This document shows positions 1 through 10,282 of a DNA stretch of 64,000 nt, one piece after another. Every line of letters starts with the position of its first letter. Positions within the stretch are counted from its first letter, which is position 1. The translations under genes and the position numbers were made by a program. The DNA is from Calonectria ilicicola (lineage: Eukaryota; Ascomycota; Sordariomycetes; Hypocreales; Nectriaceae). The notes beneath the pieces are model-generated. The model had not been told where the DNA came from and searched no databases. It saw only the letters and a program-made list of their open reading frames with translations. The stretch covers positions 1,240,001-1,304,000 of the forward strand of contig CP085825.1 of NCBI GenBank assembly GCA_020809705.1, read 5' to 3'.

Positions 1-64
1 GGCGACGGGCTATGGAGATACCCATGCCCCCGGCACCAATAATAACGACCACTGGACGAGCCAT
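1..64 (-). CDS. Partial NAD(P)-binding oxidoreductase, N-terminus only
   Basis: The first 21 codons of a leftward gene lie at the edge, starting at the ATG complementary to 62-64. They encode MARPVVVIIGAGGMGISIAR and then run off the window. A hydrophobic beta strand followed by a glycine-rich GAGGMGI turn is the nucleotide-binding start of a Rossmann fold, as in short-chain dehydrogenases/reductases. The substrate and subfamily cannot be told from this fragment. An FAD-dependent enzyme with the same type of loop is a possible alternative, though GxxGMGI favours an SDR. Confidence 0.6.
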   Translation of the reverse strand, partial: MARPVVVIIGAGGMGISIARR

Positions 65-2439
65 CTTGTATTGCGAAGTCGGTGTGGTTGTTTCAAATGT
101 TGGTGGGAACTGAGAGATGGTGTTCGGGACGCGGTTGTCTACGAGGGAAACTAGATCAAATGAATGGCGTTGTTGCCCGACCTTATACTCGCAAATGCAT
201 TACATTTATATTTCAAGCCACACAGATAACGTGATTTATGCCTGGCGGTCTCATAGCCTCTGGAATGAAGTCTTGCATCAAGATATGCGGGGTCGTTCCC
301 GAAATTACAAGGGTGTTCTTCGTATCCGACGACTCGTACACGTCACTATTTTTATTGGTCGTGCTCATATCACGATTCGGATTTTTAGTCAATTTTAAAC
401 CCGGTCTGTACTCGTAGGGGTTTCAAAATGTCCCGTCGGTCCGGCGGCCCTTTCCTGGAATCCGGCAAGTCGCTAAATGCCCGAGACAGCTGCTTAGTTC
501 TTACATCACAGATCATTCGTTCCAATAGGCTGTCAAGAGCGACATGTGATAAACAGCTACCATCTAAAATTCCGTCAGCTTGAGCTTAAATATAGGCCGG
601 AAACTCGCTGTGAGCTGTATGATGACGTATGATCATCATAGAACGTGGCAGTGACTAAAGAAGTCTGATAAAATCTGTGTTCTAAGTCCCTTTCGATCGA
701 AAAGATTAAACGCTGAAATTCATGAGAAAAGTCAGCGGAGGGAAAATATATTGCAGATGGTGGTTATCGTGAGGCGAAGTGAAATGATGGGACTTAAAGA
801 GCAATATAATATGTATCTATCGACTACTATACGCAAATTCCGTTTTCTTCGCTAGTTACAAGCTGTACAACTATTAGACATTCCCCTGCTTACTCTCACA
901 AACAGCCATCCAAGGGATGTCAGCCTCACTCAACCTTTTTCAACTTTTTGCAAGAGATTCAAGCAAGATGTGTTCAAATATCTCCTATTTTAAATAAAAA
1001 TGGCTCTTTTTTCTAAGAGGTTTATTAAAATCATCGTTACGATTGACAACATGACACAGAAGCAGATTTGGAAGAACCCACCAAGGTGAAAGAAATGGCA
1101 GATCGAACGAGCCCCATCCACACAAAAGAAATAACAATTGGTCTTGGGCCTAAAATATTTCCAAGAGAAATGATATGTGCAGTGAAACTTTTTGGTAGTG
1201 ATACATATCGATCTCCTGGAAATCTCAATTACTATCGTAGCCTTTTGTAAGTCCGCCCCGTTTAATGGCTTGGTCTAAGATTCCTTGCTTACCACACCAC
1301 CAATGCCAAATCACCCAATCACAGAGAGAAACAGCCCCTAGTCACCGAAACGGTCCACCTAGGAACGGGTAATCGGAAATGGTACTATAGCTTTGAATGG
1401 TAGCTCAGGGGGTGTCATTGAGACAGAGCTCAGCACTTTACTTTGTTCGTCGGGGATGCCCAGAACCCCGCCAAAATCCCGAACCCCGGATTCAGGTGTG
1501 GGGAAGCTACCAATCGGGCAATCTCGGGGAGATTGATCGCCCCAAGGTGAGGAGTTGGGCATCCTCACCATAGCATCCCAGCCCCGAGCGGTCTTTTGAA
1601 TGGCTACATCTCAACGCGATGCCTTTTTCTGTCGACGGTGGCTTTGAACAAACCGGGGTATCAAGAGGTGAGCGGGATATCTCGGGGACTATTCGGTGTC
1701 ACAGCCGTCGGTAGCCGGAGAGTCCCCTGCCGGCGCCATGCTCAGTGTGGGTCCAAGAAAGCCACGGCCCACCTCCGTCTCAAAGAGCACAATGTTGTTG
1801 AGATGGGATTCATCTCCAGGTAATCTCGACAAAGAGGAGGGGCATTGGCTGCCTCTTTTATACCAGTAGTACATTTGGTCCTCTGTGAATTACTCCTTCA
1901 GAGTGTCCAGTAACTACTTGTTTGGCCCAGGCCATTGCTAGACAGCACAGGAGCACTTACAAGAATGTTGAGGCGATACGTACTTCTCACCAACTCCATC
2001 TCTAATATCTCACTATCTAGATTAACTTTTGTCCATTGAATAGTTGCGGTGAGCTAGTCTTCCTGCAATAAGCCGTGGGTGTATTCCTTCCAACCGCAGG
2101 AGTTAAAATGCCGAATGCCATCGTGGGGGCAACGGAGACGTGATGCCGAACTCCAAGTCAGGGGCACAGATCCTGCCAGCCCAAGCCTCTATCTGAGCTA
2201 TGAGTAAGCTTTGCATCGCTAGTCACTGTCTCAGAAACATAGATTGACTCATTATGCTTGTACATCGGCTGGTTACGGGTACCTTGGTGTTGGGCACTGA
2301 TCCATCTTTGGAATAGCCAACCCCCTCAACATTACGTACATCTTATCAGCATGGAGGCTTGGACAGTGAATATTTATAGACTAGTCTGCTATTTCTTCCG
2401 TCATGATTTCACTCTTCTTCCACAACAACAGAAATCAAA
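65..2439. other. Intergenic region between divergent genes
   Basis: About 2.4 kb between the leftward oxidoreductase and the rightward membrane-protein gene, so it should hold both promoters. Open frames here are short (under 95 codons) and resemble no family I know. The part from 1360 to 1700 is GC-richer and carries repeated TCGGGGA motifs (near 1451, 1524 and 1682) plus AACCCCG motifs, which could be regulator sites. The part from 400 to 1050 is AT-rich and shows nothing recognisable. Confidence 0.5.
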
Positions 2440-3331
2440 ATGACTGATGTTCAGAGTGTCAAGACCCAGCAAGGCTGCACCTGGCAGCACTTTGCCGCCG
2501 ATTTGGCCTCAGCTGCGTTGGCCGCCGCTCTGGTATCACCTTGGGTGAAAGCAATTGATGCGTATGCTGCATTTGCTACCACTCCCATGATAACAAAACA
2601 CTGTGATGCTAACCTTTATTGTCTTGTTCTTGAATAGGGTCATCGTACACAAGACTGCCACCGGTGCATCTTGGAAATCATGCCTCAACTGGGCTTCTTT
2701 GCCTAGGAAGCCCTTGATTGGAAGTCTCTTCCCGGCCCTTATATACTTCGGCACCTTTGCGACTGCGAACCTGTTTGATTCCTTCTACGCCTCGAATAAC
2801 AACCTGGACCCCACGACTGTGTCTTCGACGACGGCCAAGTTCCTGGCAACGACCATAATAAGCACCTGGCTTGGAATATACAAGGACGGTTATTACGCCA
2901 AAGCATTCGGTGCTATAAATCGCACTTCCCCGGTTCCAGCTTGGAGTTACGCATTGTTCACTGCTCGAGACGCCATAACCATATTTGCATCCTTCAACGT
3001 TCCGGCCCTTCTTGCTCCACACCTGTCCCAGCTTTCTGTGGCCAACGAAAGTCCATTCCGCTCTCTCATTGGTTCAGATTCAACAAGTTTGAAGACGGCA
3101 CAAGTAATCATACCGGTAGCTACCCAAGTTCTCACCACGCCTGTTCACCTGCTTGGCCTCGACTTTTATAATCGCCGAAACAAACTTTCAGTTGGACAAC
3201 GCCTGAACAAAATTCGGCCTCATGCGCCTCTTGCCATCTCTTTGCGAATGACACGGGTCCTGCCCGTATTTGGACTGGGGAATATGGCAAATACATGCTT
3301 TCGAAACTCTATGCTGGCCGACTTGGTATAA
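2440..3331 (+). CDS. Conserved fungal membrane protein of unknown function (about 271 aa)
   Basis: Two exons, 2440-2561 and 2638-3331. The 76-nt intron has a GTATGC donor, a TGCTAAC branch site and an AATAG acceptor, and joining the exons keeps the frame. The start ATG follows an ATCAAA context. The protein has several hydrophobic segments: an Ala-rich N-terminal one (about residues 20-40), one at PALIYFGTFATANL, one around STTAKFLATTIIST, and one at the most characteristic motif, LFTARDAITIFASFNVP. Later motifs are TPVHLLGLDFYNR and RVLPVFGLGNMAN. From memory this matches a widespread family of filamentous fungal proteins, often labelled only as hypothetical, which look mitochondrial and membrane-bound. 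I know of no assigned activity. The exon structure is secure; the function is not known. Confidence 0.85.
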
Positions 3332-6300
3332 AACTTTGCGACCCAATCTACTAAAATTAAAATTGCGATATATGCTTTAGTTAGTTCAAAAAGAATGTAT
3401 GACAGCTTCTTTTTTCACATCCATGTGCATCTCAACCCACCTTGTATCCATGTCATACAGGCAACGCATCGGGTTAATAGCAATAGGGGCTTACAAGTGC
3501 CTCGCGCTCCAGTGTCCCTTGTATTCTACCATGACTCCGCAATGTGATCTCTACTAATCTCAAGAATCATGATATCAAATAATCTCCACAAAATATGCCA
3601 AACATTTAAAGAAGTCGCCACCTGCGCTTTGACCATGTCTTCGTGTCAGCAAATTCTCTCAGCTTCCCTCTTCAAAGCAGAGTTACTAGCGCGCCTATAA
3701 GTCATGGATATTGAGAAAGTCATCTGTCTTACTCTCAGGTTTCGACTTGTTAGATCTGTGCGGTTGGGTTGGTGGCTGGTCTAACGTCATAGGGTATAGA
3801 AGGACCCTCAATCGTTACGATGCACCCTACGGGCAAGTACACGTCATGCAGGGAGATTTACCCAAGCGAGATATTTTTAACCCGATGTTTCAGAGTATTA
3901 TCCATATTATCCGTTTCAATTAGTTAACAGAAACATAAGCAGAATTCTAGCAACGAAATACATACACCCGACACAAATTTCTCCCCGCGAGATGAGCTTA
4001 ACGGCATCAGATATTGGTTTGTTAAGCTTATTTCTTCAACCTATTCTTAGAAAACTTTATTTACTTCGTGGACTCTTTACCATTCTTTTCAGACGCACGA
4101 GTAGCAAATCATTACTAGAGCGGCTTGTTGCCAAGCAATAACTGGTTAGCCACCATTTTTCCCGTGTATGAAATCATTGCCATGGAAAACGGTATATCTA
4201 CTCTGTATTTGATCCAACCTAATCTTATACGTGTAGTCTTCTGGTCGCATGAACGAAAAGGGTCAGTTGAAAACGACATGTCCAACCAATTTTTGCCTCC
4301 CAAGAGACATGCATGAAATTATGCAAATTACTTTGAGGTACCAGTTTTTGAAACCAAATTTCAAACACATCAATGCCTATGAGAAAGGCCTCCTCACTTT
4401 GGGTCATAAGAGACGTTTATATTTCTGGCTAATCAAGAAAGAACACGAGTATGGAGATGATATCACGATCTTCGTTTTAGTTCAGAAGCTCCATTTTCAA
4501 AGACCATCAAATTGTGCATTGACCATGATCGCCTCGAATTCATGCCATTTAAAACGCTTAGGCTTTACTAGCTTACCGTGATTTTCTCTCCCGAGACTTA
4601 AGACACAGCCGTTCACTGACTAACATGCACTAAGGGAGAGTTAAAGCATACCTTACTTGGGCCTCATTCAAACAAGATCCCGTCTAAGCCAGCTCAGCTT
4701 AGCTCTAAAATTATTTTGCGGGCAGTAAACTTATAGTGCCATAAGGAAATGTTTTCGTCAAGGCAGGAGGAAATTATTGTCGCCAATTCATCACATTCCA
4801 TTATCCAGCAAGGGACTCTTTGATTCTATTTTTCCCACGTGGTCCGCGTTATCTATCATATCTAGGCTCCGGCAGCACGCACACAGGTAAGATACTCGCA
4901 TCAGCCATGTAATCAACAATGGTGTTGCCTTTTAACAGACAAGAGAATCACGAGGACAATCGCATATGCAATGCATCCCCAAGCTGATCAAGAAGGGTAG
5001 GATTGAAGACGGGATAATCATGATAATCCATCATATGGCTCGTCACTTGACCAGATAAGATCCCTAATCAATCGGCGTACTGGGTTAATACGCGATGGCA
5101 AGCCACGTCCGTCATGACGTAGCTGTTTAGATGCGGTATCAGTCGCATTGCGAGCCAAGATCAGCAGCGGCCCAATACAGTGGCCCGGTGCGCCAGCTCG
5201 CGCCGCAGGCTACTGCACGCATAGAAGCACAGAAAATCAAAGGGACCTTCTACCGAGCTAGGCGCATGTATGGATCGACGATTGGGGTCCCGGAGCCTAC
5301 AACAACTAAGGCTTTGCGGGCTTTACGATATCTCCCAGGCCTCCCACTGAGTCCTACAACACAATAAAAAAAAACATGACAGCTCATCGCGATTTCTCCG
5401 CTTGGTGGCCCAGAATAGCCCTCTTTTTCAACCCAGAGGTCATAATTAGCAGCATCACCCTTGGATAAGTCCGCTTCGGGGAGGCTTGAGGCCAGCAGGC
5501 TCCTCCTTGCCTGCCGCACAAATGTGGAGTCGTGGTGCTATCGCAACATAAATGCCCGTATCTCCCATCCGTATCTTCTGCCTCCAGCTCGGTCAGTATC
5601 ACGACTCCATGACGCACAATGTTCCTTCGAGGACAGTCATTCCAAAGCGCCGCCGGGCCAAAGGAATGGCCTACGGCGCACAAATGTAACGGCCGTCGGC
5701 CATGCATCAGAGAGTAAGTGGTAAAACCGGACTTATCCGAGACAACCCGGTCCAAACCGATCCAGGTGAAGTCATCCCGCCAAACGCTATTTCGCCCTTC
5801 CCAAACAACACGCTCTCGGTTCGACCACGCAGGCGGGCACGAGGTCAAGGGCAGCGTTGCACTCCAGCTAGCCCCGACGCTATCAAGACTACGATTCTTG
5901 CATGCTGCATACCGCAATCCCCGGATTGGCAGAATGCAGAGCCAAAATGGAGGGTAAGACCCTGGGAAGGCAACCAGAAGCACAAAAGTCTGTGGTCCGC
6001 CAGTGGCTTAACGGCTCCGGTTCGGCGATTACCGGGGAAGCCCTCTACCACGACGGTCCAGTCACCAGCAAGGCTAGACGGCAGGGCGGGCCGGCACGGG
6101 AGCGTCGTCCAGTAGCTGACGGGGATGGGCCCCAAGGTTTAGGTGGTGCCCGCCTTAGAATCGAGTAAAATGGGATTTCCAGGGCGGTCGGCCATGCGCA
6201 TCGCCATGTGCGCCGCCGCGTTGAGGCTCCCCAGGGCGGACGGCGGCGACGCTGACACCCCGGGGGGACTCCAGCTTTCGCCAGATGCTGTGCCATGGTT

Positions 6301-7051
6301 GCGGTTGGGAGCAAATTGCGGCCTGATCGAACCAGGGCGGGCCTCACGGGGGGAGTCACGGCAGAAACAAGAGGCTCTGGTGGTTGGACGGCGGCGCAGC
6401 TTCGGTAGTGTCTCTCTGGCCAAAGCAATTTGTTTTGATGCTACCGCCGTCATCACATGGACCGGCCACGGTGCATCAGGCAATGGACGGCCAAGCCTGG
6501 GTGCGATGGGCTTGGGCAACCATAAAAACAATGGCACCTCTCGGTCACCTGGCGCAGAGAGCGTCGCGCTGGCCGCACACAGGACGGCGCAGCTATTGGC
6601 GTGCTACGGCCCAGTCCCGACGTATCGAGGCTGGACGTGCGGGGTCGCCTTGAAAATGCAGCAAAGTGCACTTTCAATGTCGTCGATTGAATGCCCATCT
6701 GTCTGCTGACAAAGAGGTTGTGAGAGTCATTGGCACCCAAGTAGAAGCATCCTGGCCCGACGCAGATGCAGATGCCGTCGACCGCATTTCTGAAAAAGGT
6801 TGGGTACTCCATATCCCAACCGCCGCGAGCCGCCTCGTTTTCGCTTCCTCTTTTCGCTGAAATCAACCCCATTACCCCTTTCGACAAGAGCCTCTGTCTG
6901 AAAAGCCCACAATTATTATTTGTACTCTTTTCTATTTTGTGCCACCCGTAGTAGTCTTCGCCCACGCAAGGGGAGCGCCAGCTTTAGTTGTCAAATCCCT
7001 CGGCTCACATCCCGCCGCCCGCGTAACCCCCAAGCAGAGCAGCCTAATCAA
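3332..7051. other. Long intergenic region, promoter side of the Cys/His-rich protein
   Basis: About 3.7 kb without a gene I can support. The stretch 3350-5100 is AT-rich; its longest plus-strand frame (about 110 codons, 4249-4581) has no recognisable motif. From about 5130 to 6900 the base composition becomes GC-rich and open frames of 130-200 codons appear on both strands, overlapping one another. That is typical of GC-rich non-coding DNA, and none shows domain-like patterns. The last few hundred bases are the likely promoter and 5' leader of the gene starting at 7052. Confidence 0.5.
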
Positions 7052-9046
7052 ATGAGGACGTCGCTGACACCCCATAACCAAAACTCAGACCTCTCGCCAT
7101 CCTCGTCCTTGTCATCCGCTGGGCCTGGGAGAAGGGTCTCGATATGCTCCCCAATGTCTCAGCATAGCAACACACTCGGCGACTATGTCGGCCCTTCCAT
7201 GGTTTCACATCAGACATCTGAATATGGCACACAGTCGTCGTCTTCTGCGCCTCCGCGAACTCCTCTTGGAAGCCACACTTCTACCACCAACACGAGCATG
7301 ACCGATCTCGCCATGACCTTCAGCAATAACAGCAGCAGCAACAACCACAACAACACCAACAACTGGGTGCTTCCCAATGTCCCGGAAATTATGCCCTTTA
7401 ACATGGGCGGCTGGATGTCAGAATCGGGCAGGTTGCCTTCCCAGGCCGCCGTCCCGTGGAAGCCAACTCCGGAGAAGGGACCTGATATTGATAGCGTGCT
7501 GAATATGGTCGCAAACCTCATCCCGCCAACTTCGACTTCAGGTAATGCCAGTAAAATAACTCCCAACGCTCCCGCCAACGCTCCCGCCGCCTCCCCACAG
7601 CAAGGGAAGAGGTCTCGATCTCGGCAGGAAAATGACGATAACCACCAACATGAAAAAAAGAGAAATGGCCCTAGCGACGGGTCCCGCCGACTGGGTCGTC
7701 CTCAAACGATTCACTACGAAATTCGAGAGCTCAAGGACGAAGACTTTGAGAACTCTTGTGAATGGTGTCCTTTTTTTATTTACCAGCCATTCAAATTTGA
7801 TACCAAGCCATGGAACTCTTGTGAGAAACAGCGTGCCGAGTCATCCCACATAGTCACGCACATGGTCGCCGACCACGGTATCATTAGAGGCCACAACACC
7901 AAACGAACCACCCAGCGATATCTTACAACCTGTGCAAGGCACGATTATGAGAACAAGGGGAAGGCAGAATGCGATCTTTGCCAAAGAGTCCAAACTTGGT
8001 CACTGGAGCAGCAATACGATCCGGCCCATGCCGGCAAATCTGTCTGCTTGAGGTGTTACGAGGAGCTTCCTGATAAGAGAGCATTGTACAACCACCTCCA
8101 AGAGCAAAGCATCTGCTTGTACAGGGAAGATTTGCCAATGAGGAGAAAATCGAGGATCTTGTACACCACATTTTGCTCTTCCGACAATGTTCCCCGATTT
8201 AACCCTCCTCCGGAGTCAGGACCCCGGGACGGCGCTCGCAAGCGCAACATGAGGACCGGAAAACGAACAAACACAACTACTCCTCGGCGGAAGCCCGTTG
8301 TGTCTTCTGCCCCCAAGCCTCCTCAAAATATCATACAACCATCCCTACCCCAATCCGCACCACGGCTTGCGGGACAGAACGCACAACAGCACGCACCGCA
8401 ACAGCACGCATCGCAACAGCACGCACCGCGACAGCACGCACCGCAACAGCACGCACCGCAACAGCACGCACCACAACAACACGCACAGCAGTCCGCAAAA
8501 CAACCCGCACAACAGCACACACAGCAGTCCGCCTCGACTTGGTCACCCCCAACTATTAGCGTTTCCCGTCCTTCTTCTCTTCCAATCAAATCTGAACTCT
8601 GCGATGTTCAAAGCAACCGCTACCCAGCAACTCCTCAGTCTGCACCGGCTTCGCGCAATCCTTTTTCACATACACACACACAGCCCACATCATCATATAT
8701 TATGCCTCAGCAACCTGTGCGGTCCTTCTACACTGAATTTACATTTGGTCCTTCCAGCTTCGGCACGCCCTACCAGAATTATATGCAGTTAACCCAAGAC
8801 ACACCTGCACCGGTAATGCTTGGGAACGTTAGTCGACAGCAGCCTTCAGGAATACAGGCCAGTGTGCCGATCATGTCGAAGAATAACATGTATCCACCAG
8901 CGTATGATGACTCTGGCTATGGTTCGCAGCAAGGAGACCCCTTCTCAGGTCGCTCTTTCGAAGAGGAATATGTCTTTCCTACACAGCCCTACATGATGGA
9001 AGATGAGCAATTACTCAACAACACCTTGAGTGACGATTGGCGTTGA
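7052..9046 (+). CDS. Cys/His-rich zinc-binding-type protein, probably nuclear (664 aa)
   Basis: A single exon. The first in-frame ATG is at 7052 in a CAAATG context; upstream in-frame sequence has no ATG. Residues 1-210 are low-complexity (Ser, Thr, Asn, Pro) with a basic run near 190-205 that could be a nuclear localisation signal. Residues about 211-375 form the only compact domain: CEWC (about 236), then a Cys and three spaced His (HIVTHMVADH), then CDLC (about 308), CLRC (about 333) and a His/Cys pair, a layout that suggests at least two zinc sites. It is not a Zn2Cys6 cluster and fits no classical C2H2 repeat. Residues about 441-495 are a QQHAP-type repeat, followed by a Pro/Ser/Gln-rich tail. 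A transcription or chromatin role is an inference from composition. Confidence 0.85.
   Translation: MRTSLTPHNQNSDLSPSSSLSSAGPGRRVSICSPMSQHSNTLGDYVGPSMVSHQTSEYGTQSSSSAPPRTPLGSHTSTTNTSMTDLAMTFSNNSSSNNHNNTNNWVLPNVPEIMPFNMGGWMSESGRLPSQAAVPWKPTPEKGPDIDSVLNMVANLIPPTSTSGNASKITPNAPANAPAASPQQGKRSRSRQENDDNHQHEKKRNGPSDGSRRLGRPQTIHYEIRELKDEDFENSCEWCPFFIYQPFKFDTKPWNSCEKQRAESSHIVTHMVADHGIIRGHNTKRTTQRYLTTCARHDYENKGKAECDLCQRVQTWSLEQQYDPAHAGKSVCLRCYEELPDKRALYNHLQEQSICLYREDLPMRRKSRILYTTFCSSDNVPRFNPPPESGPRDGARKRNMRTGKRTNTTTPRRKPVVSSAPKPPQNIIQPSLPQSAPRLAGQNAQQHAPQQHASQQHAPRQHAPQQHAPQQHAPQQHAQQSAKQPAQQHTQQSASTWSPPTISVSRPSSLPIKSELCDVQSNRYPATPQSAPASRNPFSHTHTQPTSSYIMPQQPVRSFYTEFTFGPSSFGTPYQNYMQLTQDTPAPVMLGNVSRQQPSGIQASVPIMSKNNMYPPAYDDSGYGSQQGDPFSGRSFEEEYVFPTQPYMMEDEQLLNNTLSDDWR
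8380..8534 (+). repeat. In-frame 15-bp minisatellite coding QQHAP
   Basis: About eight imperfect tandem copies of a 15-bp unit (CAACAGCACGCACCG) lie inside the Cys/His-rich protein gene. The unit is a multiple of three, so copy-number change would not break the frame. The last copies decay into QQSA/QPA variants. The antisense strand is also open over the repeat, giving Cys/Ala-rich frames that are artefacts. Confidence 0.95.
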
Positions 9047-9424
9047 AATGAAGCAAATTTCCATAATTCACAAAAAGATTGATTCATCCCATCATGGCCT
9101 TGCTTGCCAGTTGCAGTGTCACTCAGAGTGCCCGCCACGCCAGTTCCGGGGCCCAACTGGGCCTAACCACCCACATCCTCGAATCATGATTGAGTAGGGG
9201 AGAGGGCACACACATGACGCACGAAGTAACTTAGGGCCACCTCTTCGGAGAAGACCAGAGGCACGCAGCACTAGTTTGGGTGCAGCAAGTCACATTTTTG
9301 ATGGAGTTGGTCTCATTGGTGCCTGATCGAATCATCATTCGCACACGAGATCAAACACGACGCCACTAGCGGCCCGCCAAGATGCACTCGCAGATGCGCA
9401 TCTAAGCGGACGGCACTTCGAATT

Positions 9425-9536
9425 CTCAAACACACACGCACACATGCACACACAAACATGCTTACGCACTAACACACATTCACACTCACACTCATCCACA
9501 AACAAAAAAAAAACACAAACACAGCACTCACACGCG
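9425..9536. repeat. CA/ACAC-rich low-complexity tract
   Basis: An imperfect run of CACA, ACAC and CACT words about 110 bp long, interrupted by an A9-10 run. It is a degenerate microsatellite in the 3' flank of the Cys/His-rich gene. Confidence 0.85.
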
Positions 9537-10256
9537 GACTGATGGACGGTTGGCAGAAGATGGAGAATTCAAGGCTTGCGCCTCGGCAGGAGACCCAAGT
9601 CACAAGTGTGACGCTCTTCCTCGTATCTGCATGCTAGCTGTACACACACACACATGAGTTGTTCGGCTCTGGGAGCACGAAATTGAACCAGGGGACGTGT
9701 TACGATGCTGTACGAATAGTATTATTATGATGTCATGACCCCATACCCCGATTGCTAGCTAGATATGACGAAGAGACGAAGTATATATGATAGATCAGAT
9801 CAGATACCTGCCATTGGACTAGACCTTGTATAGCATAATTATTGAGTTCAGCGGTGAGGACGGATTGTATTCACTGCACCTGACATTTGGGTTTTGTTTT
9901 TCTGCATTGGTAGTGATTGTTACTATTATTATTTTATTGTTATTGATTTAGTTAATACAGGTCTTATTCATTGTCGTTAATTAACGTCCACATATAAAAG
10001 TAGCTAGGGGCAACCGACAAGCATGTTTCGGTAAATAAATCGGGGCTCCCGATGCCACAACAAAGTAAATCTAAACCCTCCTACATGGACAATGAGTCAA
10101 CACGGATGCAAGGGCGGAATTAAACAACCCAATTTGTCTTTCCCTGCTTCAAGTGTGCCCAACCCGGTTAACATTGCCGTGATCTTCCCACGCAGAATTT
10201 TTTTTCTTTTTCATCGGAGCGAGATCGGAAACCATGCGGCTCGTTGTAGGGTAGGT

Positions 10257-10282
10257 TAGGCGAAGCCAGCAAGCTTCGCCTA
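10257..10282. repeat. Perfect 10-bp inverted repeat with 6-nt spacer
   Basis: TAGGCGAAGC, spacer CAGCAA, then GCTTCGCCTA. The arms are exact reverse complements, so the site could form a hairpin or bind a dimeric protein. It lies in the 5-kb gene-free region, far from either neighbouring gene, and has no T-run after it. Confidence 0.8.

Noticed and set aside
5384..6709. Overlapping frames of 130-200 codons on both strands
   Set aside because: They overlap each other, lie in GC-rich DNA and show no domain, signal or splice pattern.
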